The notes beneath the pieces were generated by a model. It saw only the letters and a program-made list of their open reading frames with translations, was not told the origin of the DNA and did not search any database. A program made the translations under genes and the position numbers. This document shows positions 8,283 through 15,873 of a DNA stretch of 40,717 nucleotides, piece by piece (the first letter of the stretch is position 1; every line of letters starts with the position of its first letter). Origin of the DNA: Alkalihalobacillus pseudalcaliphilus (GTDB taxonomy: Bacteria; Bacillota; Bacilli; Bacillales; Bacillaceae_D); assembly GCA_001038565.1 (NCBI GenBank), contig LFJO01000016.1, forward strand, positions 1 through 40,717, read 5' to 3'.

Positions 8283-8918
8283 TTAGTCTCTGGTGGAACT
8301 ATCCATCAGGATATTAATTCCAAATGCTAATAAGGCGAGTCCTGTTACTTTATCAATGGCTCCTTGAACCTTAGGTGATAGCAACCATTTACGTATATAT
8401 GCTAATAGATAGACGAGGATCGTATACCAAATGATAGTGAATAGGCCGTAAATAGAACCCATAATTACAAATTGCAAACTAGCGTTATAACTAGGGATTA
8501 CGAACTGTGGAAGAAATGTTAAGAAAAATAGGGCTACCTTTGGATTTAAGATATTGGATATTAATCCTTGTTTGTAGGCTGAGCCTGCCTTCACTTTTAC
8601 TGTTTCTTCAGGTTGATTATGAATGTCGATCGGCGTTTTTTTCTTCTTTATAAAGGATGTTAAGCCTAAATAAATTAAGTAAATCGCTCCAAGATAGCGA
8701 ATAACTTCAAAGGCTAAAGCCGATTGCATGAGAATGACAGATAGGCCAACAGCGGCTATTTATGTATGAAATAATGTTCCTGTTGTTAAACCTAACACCA
8801 TTTTAAGACCGTCTAATTTTCCGTGAGCAATCGTTCTCCTAGTAATTAATGCAAAGTCGACACCAGGAACCAAAACAATAAATAATGATAAAATTAAAAA
8901 TGGAATGATTTCGCTCAT
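8283..8918 (-). pseudogene. LysE/RhtB-family amino acid exporter, interrupted by one stop codon
   Basis: The frame from ATG 8918 (ribosome binding site AGGAGGAAT) encodes a LysE/RhtB-type N-terminus with VPGVDFALITRRTIAHG. It continues without a frameshift to 8283, except for one TAA at codon 53 (8760-8762). Read through, the product would be 211 aa, the normal family length, with about six helices. The family exports amino acids or homoserine lactones across the membrane. The downstream part alone (148 aa from an internal ATG at 8729) lacks the first helix and the P-G-P/D motif and is unlikely to work. The rest of the coding sequence looks intact, so the change is recent, or it is a sequencing error. 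Confidence 0.85.
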
Positions 8919-8995
8919 TGTTATTCCTCCTGAAAATGCAATAGCTAATACTAACGCACTTTAGAGGCTAGCGTCAAACTCTTTTTTTGGGAATT

Positions 8996-9736
8996 TTAGT
9001 GTAATTCTTCTTGAAGTTCATTAAGTCTTTGGAATGTCTCATCAAGGGCAAGTTTTTCTTTATCACTAAGGTTGAGTTTGTTGATTCGTTGGACAGCTCT
9101 TTTAGCAAATTCTTGTTGGTCAAGGTTTATAAACACTTCCATTTGTAATACGGTTGCTTTTATAAGTAATTGTTGAGGTGCATGATGCTGATGCTTTTTG
9201 AAGGCAACTTCTAAGGTATTTCTGGCAGCAAGGAAGTCTTCTTTTGAAAATGCGAAGCGATAGGCTTGTGTATACAGTTTTTCGAATTTAGAATCCAATT
9301 CCTTGACTCTTATGTCCTCTGTTTTCATTAAATCTGTTGAATCGCCTAATGAGGTTCCGATGATAATAGAGTTACCACTAAAATCGGTGATGTTGACCCG
9401 CCAATCTTCGGTGGTACGATTGAGTCTAGATATACGGGGGGTACCTTTTGCTGGAATTTTCCCGTAATAAGCTTTTAGATTAGCTTTTAACTCTTCATAA
9501 ATTTCTTTCACATTCGGTACGGCGACATAGCAGCCGCCAATATTACCTTCTGTTTCATAATTTTTCGCCCCGTAGAAACTAAATTCACCAATCCCCGCCT
9601 TTTCGACAGAGGCGAAACGGTACGGCGATTTTTGATAATAGGTCATCTGGAAGCCTAGTGCTGTGTAGAACTCAATATGTTGATCAAATAGATGATAGTC
9701 ACAATCAAAAATAGGAATTGTCCGTGGTTCGGTCAT
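8996..9736 (-). CDS. VOC-superfamily (glyoxalase/bleomycin-resistance fold) protein
   Basis: The 246-aa protein starts with a VOC-like half: FDCDYHLFDQHIEFYTALGFQ, then a RFASVEKAGIGEFSFYG strand and a DWRVNITDFSGNSIIIG strand at about residues 112-127. This resembles the paired beta-alpha-beta-beta-beta modules of the family. The C-terminal 110 residues are helical, charged and look like a TPR-like extension. The substrate is unknown, and a metal-binding triad cannot be assigned with certainty. The start follows CGAGGAGTG. It is a single gene with about 250 bp before the next plus-strand gene. Confidence 0.7.
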   Translation of the reverse strand: MTEPRTIPIFDCDYHLFDQHIEFYTALGFQMTYYQKSPYRFASVEKAGIGEFSFYGAKNYETEGNIGGCYVAVPNVKEIYEELKANLKAYYGKIPAKGTPRISRLNRTTEDWRVNITDFSGNSIIIGTSLGDSTDLMKTEDIRVKELDSKFEKLYTQAYRFAFSKEDFLAARNTLEVAFKKHQHHAPQQLLIKATVLQMEVFINLDQQEFAKRAVQRINKLNLSDKEKLALDETFQRLNELQEELH

Positions 9737-9915
9737 TTAATCACTCCTCGTAGTTGTTGAAAATTGATTTTATCAAAAAAACAAATGAATTTCCTATTAT
9801 TTTTTTTGCGGTTGAATACGATGCCCATGTGTTTCTTATAAGTATAAAAAATCGGTAAGTCTTTTTCCAACATTTAGTGTAAAATATGGATCAGAATATA
9901 ATACTAGGAGGTAGG

Positions 9916-10131
9916 ATGAAGAAAATGCTAGCTTTAGCGATTACATCTATTATCTTTTATTTACTTGCACTTTTTTCATTATATTCATTTTGGCGACAGT
10001 TTAAGAAATATCAGATAGGGGATAAGTTAACGAATGATTTTGTGAAGAAAAGTGGAAAACATATTAGCGTTTTTATCATTCTCTTCATTAGTGGACTAGT
10101 TACTAGTCTTAGTTCAATCTTTGTATCTTAA
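9916..10131 (+). CDS. Small two-helix membrane protein, unknown function
   Basis: The 71-aa protein has two hydrophobic helices (about residues 5-25 and 50-68) separated by a basic loop. I chose the ATG after AGGAGG (spacing 4). An ATG three codons later has a spacing of 13, and a longer frame upstream lacks a ribosome binding site. I do not recognise the family. Confidence 0.55.
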   Translation: MKKMLALAITSIIFYLLALFSLYSFWRQFKKYQIGDKLTNDFVKKSGKHISVFIILFISGLVTSLSSIFVS

Positions 10132-10202
10132 AAGGATACAAGGATACGTGTGCATTTGTTTAAATAACATTTAATAAAAAAACAAAATGAAAGGTTGATT
10201 AT

Positions 10203-10694
10203 GTGGAAGCAAACAAATTTCTAGAGTTTATAAGAATAACCGAAAAACTTAATGAATTAGATATCGTTCCGTTGCTTATGGGTTCAGTAGGGTTTGAAGT
10301 TGTGACAGGAAGGTCATGGCATGTTCGGGATTTGGATATACATATTCCTGGAGATAAAAGAGGATTTGAGGTCGCTCCTGAACTCTCGATCTATCAATGG
10401 GATAACATCGTATCTCTTATGGAAGGTCTAGGTTATGAGTTAACCGATTTACATGAGCATGCGTTTTCTCAAGATGGATCCACTGTTGAATTTGCAGCTA
10501 TAGATACACTACCTGATTTTGCAGGAATACCTTTGGATGAGTTAGAAATGAAAGTGGATGGGCATATCAAGTATTATTTGCTGAATAAGGAGCAATATTT
10601 GCGTGTTTATATGGCCTCATCAAAAGATAGCTATCGAGCAGATAAAAATAACCGTAAAGATTTTGAGAAGATTGCTTATTTAAAGCAGCTGTAG
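10203..10694 (+). CDS. Nucleotidyltransferase-fold-like protein, unknown function
   Basis: The 163-aa soluble protein starts at GTG with AAAGGTTG upstream. The segment LLMGSVGFEVVTGRSWHVRD-LDIHI resembles the G-S ... D-x-D core of minimal nucleotidyltransferase folds. The DLDIHI acidic pair is at about residues 43-45, and a second acidic site, VEFAAID, is at about residues 97-103. Similar small proteins are common and unnamed in Bacillaceae. No partner gene is next to it, so an antitoxin role is not supported. It converges with the minus-strand membrane gene at 10707. Confidence 0.6.
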   Translation: MEANKFLEFIRITEKLNELDIVPLLMGSVGFEVVTGRSWHVRDLDIHIPGDKRGFEVAPELSIYQWDNIVSLMEGLGYELTDLHEHAFSQDGSTVEFAAIDTLPDFAGIPLDELEMKVDGHIKYYLLNKEQYLRVYMASSKDSYRADKNNRKDFEKIAYLKQL

Positions 10695-10706
10695 TTCGAG
10701 AGCGTC

Positions 10707-11087
10707 TTAATGCGACTCTTTAAAAATGAACTTCATTAATCTCAATCCTATAAGAATTAAAATAACGAAAGTAATACATAAAGTAAGTATCAATAAGAGA
10801 TACCCACTCAGGCTATAATAAAATCCACCATCAACTGATAAAGGGTGAGAGTGCCGGGAACTAAATTGAGCATAAAAGTCTGCTGTATATAATTCTGAGC
10901 CATATTTCCTCAACAGGTGGCTGATTGTAAATAAACAAAGAGGATAAAGAAGTAGACTGAAAGAAAATAAAATATGGCTGTTTCTTAGGATATTATGATA
11001 CAACCATAGTACGGGCGAAATAAGAATAATGAAAGCATTGAAGCAGACGAAAATAACGATTAAAATCATGGTTGTGATAAAGCTCAT
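10707..11087 (-). CDS. Small integral membrane protein, unknown function
   Basis: The 126-aa protein has three hydrophobic segments (about residues 5-30, 36-58 and 92-118) and a polar loop between the second and third. The start has a CGGAGTTG site at good spacing. I do not recognise the family. Only 12 bp separate its stop from that of the convergent gene upstream. Confidence 0.55.
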   Translation of the reverse strand: MSFITTMILIVIFVCFNAFIILISPVLWLYHNILRNSHILFSFSLLLYPLCLFTISHLLRKYGSELYTADFYAQFSSRHSHPLSVDGGFYYSLSGYLLLILTLCITFVILILIGLRLMKFIFKESH

Positions 11088-11268
11088 AGAATCAACTCCG
11101 TTTAGATCGTTGTGATAAACTCAAGTAATCATGTCATTGGATCATACGTATATAGTTAGACGATGCAACAAAGAGAAAGGTTTTTAAATCGCGTTGTGGC
11201 TAACAAGAAAAGGGTTGCGTTCAAGATAAGATAATTGAAAATTTCGTTTCTTTGTGAGGGGGATAAAT

Positions 11269-11724
11269 ATGAGTTATGCGATGGAATTAAGAAAATTAGT
11301 TGGACATCGTCCATTAATCTTGCCGGGTTCTGTTGTATTAATTTTTAATGAGCAGGGGCAGTTATTGCTACAGCATCGTTACGATGGAAGCTGGGGTTTA
11401 CCTGGTGGGTTAATGGAGATGGGAGAAAGCTTAGAGGAGACTGCACAAAGAGAAGTGAAGGAAGAGGTAGGGCTTGAAATAAAGGAGCTCGAACTCATTA
11501 ACATCTGTTCGGGAAAAGAGTTTTATTTAAAATTAGCACATGGTGACGAGTTGTATTCAGTAACAGCTATATATGCAACCTCATCAGCAAGTGGTGAGAT
11601 TAGAATAGATGGCAAAGAGTCTATCGGAGCCGCTTATTTTGATATAGAGGGTTTACCAGATAATCTTACGAGTGGTACGATGAGGTATATTGAAGCGTAT
11701 TTAGAGAAAAGAAGTGTGACGTGA
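11269..11724 (+). CDS. Nudix hydrolase
   Basis: The 151-aa enzyme carries a complete Nudix box, starting GGLMEMGESLEETAQREVKE and ending EVGL (about residues 46-70), with the REVKEEVG catalytic and metal-binding glutamates intact. The family hydrolyses nucleoside diphosphates linked to other groups; the substrate is not readable here. The start ATG follows GAGGGGG. An in-frame GTG 15 bp upstream has no binding site. It is monocistronic, with about 105 bp before the next gene. Confidence 0.88.
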   Translation: MSYAMELRKLVGHRPLILPGSVVLIFNEQGQLLLQHRYDGSWGLPGGLMEMGESLEETAQREVKEEVGLEIKELELINICSGKEFYLKLAHGDELYSVTAIYATSSASGEIRIDGKESIGAAYFDIEGLPDNLTSGTMRYIEAYLEKRSVT

Positions 11725-11831
11725 TAAAAAGGTTTTAATGACAGTAATCATATAGACTTCGCGTTTTGTGAACCTAAGTAAAGGATGGAAAAAATGTTTA
11801 AGTAAATCTTTATAAAGAACAGTGGGTAGAT

Positions 11832-12137
11832 ATGAAAAAATGCAGTCATTGTCATAAGTCTATTGAGTGGAAGGAAGTATATAAAGCATCATTGAGACGG
11901 AAGAGAATTTGGTGTGATGCTTGTACAGCGACTTTATACATAACAGGAAAAAGTGGATGGTTCATGACATTTATGGGTTTTTTACCGATGTTAGTATTCA
12001 TCTTATTAAGCCCCATAGAGAATCCTGTTTATCATGCAACAATACTTTTGGTTCATTTCTTTTTGGGTCAATTGATTAGTCCACTCTTCGCAGGCTTTGA
12101 GGATGATTTAAAAACAACAGCAGTAAAAAAGAGATAG
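11832..12137 (+). CDS. cxxc_20_cxxc-type small membrane protein
   Basis: The 101-aa protein has CSHC at residues 4-7 and CDAC at residues 28-31, exactly 20 residues apart. This is the mark of the TIGR cxxc_20_cxxc family, with a zinc-ribbon-like head and two following membrane helices (about 42-60 and 68-88). Function is unknown. The gene ends in a clear terminator shared with the convergent acetyltransferase gene. Confidence 0.8.
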   Translation: MKKCSHCHKSIEWKEVYKASLRRKRIWCDACTATLYITGKSGWFMTFMGFLPMLVFILLSPIENPVYHATILLVHFFLGQLISPLFAGFEDDLKTTAVKKR

Positions 12138-12164
12138 GTGGTCACAGGCCCACTTATCTCTTTT
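12127..12164. terminator. Bidirectional intrinsic terminator
   Basis: AAAAGAGATAGGTGG pairs with CCCACTTATCTCTTTT across a short loop. A-rich and T-rich flanks on both sides let it serve both convergent genes. Confidence 0.82.
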
Positions 12165-12193
12165 ATGCGTATTCAATTAAAACAAACCATATT

Positions 12194-12724
12194 TCATTCG
12201 AAGAAAGCCTTTGGGTAAACGACAGTCCCGCGAACATTTTCGAGACTATCTTTTGCTAATTCTAGTGCCATGAAGGAATCATCTGTTACGTCAAAAGGTG
12301 CTTGGATACCCCACTTACTCGCCTTTTGGAACCCGAATTTAGGATAATATTGGGGGTGCCCAAGAACGATGACCGAATCATAGTGAAGTTCTTTTGCTTT
12401 TTCTAAAGCTGTACGAATTAAATGGCTACCAATTCCTTTTTTCTGATAAGCTGGCAAAACCGATACCGGAGCAAGGGCTAAGGAATTTACTTTCTTTCCA
12501 TCATATTCAATCGTAATCTTCGTTAAAAGAATATGTCCAACAATCGTCGTCTCATCAAAAGCGATTAGTGAGAGTTCTGGGATAAATGCTGCCGATTTTC
12601 TTAACTTACTTACAAGTAGATGCTCACTTTTATTACTATATTCTTCGTTTAAAAAGGCTTGCTGCACCACAGCTAAGGTTTCTTGATAATCGGTTGATTT
12701 TTCTTGTCTGATATCAATCGTCAT
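12194..12724 (-). CDS. GNAT-family N-acetyltransferase (YhbS-like)
   Basis: The 176-aa acetyl-CoA-dependent transferase has GNAT motif A in LAPVSVLPAYQKKGIGSHLI (about residues 82-101) and the GHPQYYPKFGF motif near residue 120 that is typical of the YhbS group. The acceptor is unknown. Its ATG directly abuts the stop codon of the MutS2-like gene, with GGTG inside the end of that gene, so it is probably translated by coupling from the same mRNA. Confidence 0.88.
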   Translation of the reverse strand: MTIDIRQEKSTDYQETLAVVQQAFLNEEYSNKSEHLLVSKLRKSAAFIPELSLIAFDETTIVGHILLTKITIEYDGKKVNSLALAPVSVLPAYQKKGIGSHLIRTALEKAKELHYDSVIVLGHPQYYPKFGFQKASKWGIQAPFDVTDDSFMALELAKDSLENVRGTVVYPKAFFE

Positions 12725-14620
12725 TTAATCACCTCTTAACTCTTTACGAATTTTTCTTAAAGCTTTCTTGGAGCCGCGCTTGAGATCATGCTCTAATTTG
12801 CGTGTTTGATAATCCGTGAATAAAGTATCTAAATCATACCCGTCTGGATAAAGGTCTTTTGCTGGGATATCGAGTGCAATCCGCTTTACGTTGGTTTCGA
12901 TCATTTCACCTTGATAGAATACGATGACATTGTAGAAGTGATCCATCTCTTTAAAAATAATCGCTTTATCATGATGATCGAGTAACGTAACGCGATCACC
13001 TTTTTGGTAAGGATAAATTTCTGTGCTGCGTTCATTTCGACGTGTCGGTTTTTTTACCCGGTCAGGGTTCACAAGTGTTAGCTCATATTCTTTATTGTCC
13101 ATATAGCCCTTTGCTTTTTGAAGCACGGATTCCTTCAGCTTCATTTTTCTAGAAATCCATAAGGCATTACTATCCCCGGATTCGCCAATACTCAATTGAT
13201 ACAATGGCTCTAACGTATCTTGGTTAAATTTCATCGCAGCATTCATGAAATCAGGGTGCTGTTCGGAGTAACGCTTGATCTCTCCATAGTGTGTTGTCGC
13301 GACGGTGATACAACCCATTTGATAAAACTCTTCTAGAATCGAAATCGCGAGTGTCGCTCCTTCATTTGGCTCTGTACCGCTGCCGATTTCATCGAAAAGT
13401 AAAAGAGTATGATTCGTTGCAGCATTCATAATCTCCGCGATGTTTTTCATATGTGAAGAAAAGGTACTTAAGGCATTCTCAATACTTTGATTGTCACCAA
13501 TATCAACAAAGACGTAATCAAATACGGCAATCTCAGTCTCTGGATTAGCTGTAATATGAAAGCCTGACATTGTGGCTAGTGTTAATAAACCAATGGTCTT
13601 AAGCACAATCGTTTTCCCGCCAGCATTTGGACCGGTAATAATTAGACTGCGATAATCTTGACCAATTTCAAAATGTAGGGGGACGGCGTTACCTGTTAAA
13701 AGTGGGTGCTGACACCCTACTAATTTAATATAACCATGGTCATTTAATTTCGGTTCGATGCCATTGATTTGTTTACTGAACTTGGCTTTGGCAAATACCA
13801 TATCATATTGGCTAATCAATTCCATATTGATATTGATTTCGTGAAGCTTCTCTGTGATCATACCAGATAATGTGGCAAGTATTTGATATTCTTCCACTGA
13901 TTCCTCTGTTTTGAGAATCACTAATTCCTGATTTAGTTTAGTAATCGAGTTCGGTTCAATAAAAGCCGTAGAGCCCTTTGCTGAGATCTCAACAATCGTA
14001 CCATCCACTTGATTTTTATAAGCGGCTCGTATTGGCACTGTAAATCTCTCGTCTTTGATACTAATAAATGAATCTTGAAGAAGCTTCTTATTAGCACTAT
14101 TGTTGATGAATTTATTGAGTCGTTCTTTAATTTTGGCTTCAGTCGCTTCGATGTTCTGCCTAATGCGTTTTAAATTTTTGCTAGCCCTTGAATCAACGCG
14201 ATTCCCTTTAATCGAAAAGTTAATTTCCTCTTCTAGCGGTTGTAGCTCTGTCATCGAAATGGCGTACGATGATAAAACCGGGGCGAAGAATTCTCGCTCA
14301 GTCATAAACTTTTTAATCTTTCTACAGCCTCTTAAGAAATCGGACATACTTAGTAAATTACTTGGATCAAGGATGACACCCTTCTCCAATTGCTGAATCG
14401 TATGTTCAATATTCGATATACCTAAAAAGGGGACATGTCCATCGGCATCGATAATGGACCTCGCTTCTGTCGTTTCATTTAAGCGGTTTTTCACCACACG
14501 TATTTGCCGACTCGGTTCAAGCTTATCGATCAAATTTTTTCCTAGTCCACTGACACAGTAGGACTTAACGATTTGTTTTAATTCATTGTATTGTAGTTTT
14601 TCATAAACGGTTGGATTCAT
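12725..14620 (-). CDS. MutS2-like ATPase lacking the Smr domain
   Basis: The 631-aa protein has a MutS2-type N-terminus and long helical core. The MutS ATPase domain has a Walker A in GPNAGGKT (about residue 330), a Walker B in LLLFDEIGSGTEPNEGA (about residue 410), and THYGE after it. A C-terminal part with a beta-rich KOW-like stretch follows, then a basic tail. Standard Bacillus MutS2 is about 785 aa and ends in an Smr nuclease domain; here that domain is absent. MutS2 proteins act on branched DNA or collided ribosomes. Without Smr this paralog could bind and hydrolyse ATP but should not cut. The start follows GAGGAGACG. A hairpin terminator lies in its leader. Confidence 0.85.
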   Translation of the reverse strand: MNPTVYEKLQYNELKQIVKSYCVSGLGKNLIDKLEPSRQIRVVKNRLNETTEARSIIDADGHVPFLGISNIEHTIQQLEKGVILDPSNLLSMSDFLRGCRKIKKFMTEREFFAPVLSSYAISMTELQPLEEEINFSIKGNRVDSRASKNLKRIRQNIEATEAKIKERLNKFINNSANKKLLQDSFISIKDERFTVPIRAAYKNQVDGTIVEISAKGSTAFIEPNSITKLNQELVILKTEESVEEYQILATLSGMITEKLHEININMELISQYDMVFAKAKFSKQINGIEPKLNDHGYIKLVGCQHPLLTGNAVPLHFEIGQDYRSLIITGPNAGGKTIVLKTIGLLTLATMSGFHITANPETEIAVFDYVFVDIGDNQSIENALSTFSSHMKNIAEIMNAATNHTLLLFDEIGSGTEPNEGATLAISILEEFYQMGCITVATTHYGEIKRYSEQHPDFMNAAMKFNQDTLEPLYQLSIGESGDSNALWISRKMKLKESVLQKAKGYMDNKEYELTLVNPDRVKKPTRRNERSTEIYPYQKGDRVTLLDHHDKAIIFKEMDHFYNVIVFYQGEMIETNVKRIALDIPAKDLYPDGYDLDTLFTDYQTRKLEHDLKRGSKKALRKIRKELRGD

Positions 14621-14745
14621 TTTTTTCGTCTCCTCACTATGATTGTCGTCATATATGAAGATACCTAACCATTAGATTTCAATGAGTGATAGGATATCGC
14701 GATATATACATGCTGTGTTTGACAGAACCAACGTCTCGCAAACAC

Positions 14746-14781
14746 AAAAAAAGCTGCGGAAGGGAAACCCGCAACTTTAAC
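14746..14781 (-). terminator. Intrinsic terminator in the leader of the MutS2-like gene, possible attenuator
   Basis: On the minus strand AGTTGCGG pairs with CCGCAGCT and is followed by seven Ts, about 130 bp before the MutS2-like start. The T run merges into a second hairpin (TGTGTTTG/CAAACACA). There is no gene directly upstream for it to terminate. It is either an attenuator in the leader or the remnant of a lost gene's end. Confidence 0.5.
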
Positions 14782-14909
14782 ATTCAAGGCATGGAAAAGC
14801 TAACAAAGAGCTATCGAAATAACGTCCTAATTAGCAATCGCTTTGAACAAGTATGGTAGGTATCTTCATAGGGTGTGAAATAAATCATAAGCAAATAAAG
14901 GAGCTTTAT

Positions 14910-14966
14910 ATGAATAAAATTCCCTTTTACTTACAAATTTATTTCGTGTTCACTTTTCCTATTTAG
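14910..14966 (+). CDS. Possible 18-aa peptide, unconfirmed
   Basis: ATG follows AAAGGAG at good spacing and encodes an 18-residue hydrophobic and aromatic peptide starting MNKIPFYLQ, then TAG. It lies in an otherwise empty stretch of about 800 bp (14640-15460). It might be a leader peptide or a chance match; there is no independent support. Confidence 0.25.
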   Translation: MNKIPFYLQIYFVFTFPI

Positions 14967-15185
14967 AACCTACTTGCACTCACCCAAGCACCCCTCATCT
15001 TATATAAAATCGTCATTGAAATCTAACTTGTATAGAATATCATACTATGAATAGTTGATTGAGTAAAGGGTGGAAGGTAAATGTAAATAATGGAATGATT
15101 CCAATTAAAGGGGGGAGGATCTATCTTGAAGCGATAAGTATGATACAATTTTTAGTGTAAATGATAGTAAATAGGTGGAGTTTAG

Positions 15186-15239
15186 ATGAAAAGAATCGTC
15201 GTCCTAGTGTTACTGAGTTTATCGATTGTGGCTAGTTAA
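15186..15239 (+). pseudogene. Remnant of a secreted protein gene: signal-peptide start only
   Basis: A good ribosome binding site (TAGGTGGAG) precedes MKRIVVLVLLSLSIVAS and then TAA. The sequence is a typical signal-peptide beginning that stops where the cleavage or lipobox region would follow. No continuation was recognised in the next 200 bp. It is probably the stump of a deleted exported protein next to the intact secreted-protein gene at 15463. Confidence 0.45.
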
Positions 15240-15354
15240 AGTAAAGAGAGGTTGCTAGTATTTAATTATGAGTCCAATATGCGATCAGATTTCATATGTG
15301 AGTAAATTTACAAGAGATATAAGTACACTAATAGTAACAAATTATGATAAATTG

Positions 15355-15383
15355 TTGTAAAATTCAAAAAAAAAAAATGATAT
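15355..15383 (+). promoter_or_regulatory. Possible promoter with a 12-A run in its spacer
   Basis: TTGTAA (15355-15360) and TGATAT (15378-15383) are separated by 17 bp, of which 15366-15377 are twelve consecutive A. It lies about 80 bp upstream of the secreted-protein gene. Confidence 0.4.
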
Positions 15384-15462
15384 ATTTGGAATGTGCAAAA
15401 TTGGAAGAGGAGGAAAATGTAATCTATTGGCACAATTACTTTAATATAGGGAGGATCTATTT

Positions 15463-15861
15463 ATGAAAAAAGTACTTTTCGCATCGCTCTTATCAATTGG
15501 TTTATTAGCAACACTTCCTAATATGGAGGTATCAGCAGCAGAGAATGAACCAAAGCCCGAAGAAACAGTTGGAATTCAAAATTCAGTACAAACTAGTATG
15601 TCCCCATTAAATCTAAGAGGGGATCATCAGGTATGGTATACAATTAGAGTAGGGACTAACGTATCAGGAGTAAATCATTTCGAATTTAATCCCGGTACTG
15701 GAGTAAAACCTTTAGCTAGATATGATACTTCCACTTCTGATTTTAGGTTTAGATGGAGTTCAAGTTCTCTAGTAACTTATAATACATCTGCTAGGGTGAT
15801 AAGTGAAGAGTATGGTCCGGGTCCTAGAATCTATGGTACTGCTCGTATCGTATATCGTTAA
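15463..15861 (+). CDS. Secreted 132-aa protein of unknown family, ABC-exporter-linked
   Basis: The protein begins with a clear signal peptide (MKKVLFASLLSIGLLATLPN ... VSAAE, cleavage about residue 26). The mature part has about 106 residues, no cysteine, many Ser/Thr/Tyr/Arg, and alternating patterns that suggest beta strands (VWYTIRVGTNVSG, FRFRWSSSSL, YGTARIVYR). The start follows AGGGAGGATC. Only 12 bp separate it from an 831-aa permease-like gene, which is followed by an ATPase gene. This arrangement resembles lactococcin-972-type clusters (secreted peptide, large membrane protein, ATPase), but I see no direct sequence match to that bacteriocin. A toxin or envelope-stress role is inference only. 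Confidence 0.75.
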   Translation: MKKVLFASLLSIGLLATLPNMEVSAAENEPKPEETVGIQNSVQTSMSPLNLRGDHQVWYTIRVGTNVSGVNHFEFNPGTGVKPLARYDTSTSDFRFRWSSSSLVTYNTSARVISEEYGPGPRIYGTARIVYR

Positions 15862-15873
15862 GGATTATTATTC

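Noticed and set aside
8760-8762. Recoded stop (selenocysteine or readthrough) in the LysE-like gene
   Set aside because: The codon is TAA, not TGA, and no SECIS-like hairpin or readthrough context is visible.
14640-14900. T-box leader in front of the MutS2-like gene
   Set aside because: The terminator is present, but the GGGTGGNACCGCG T-box sequence is missing.
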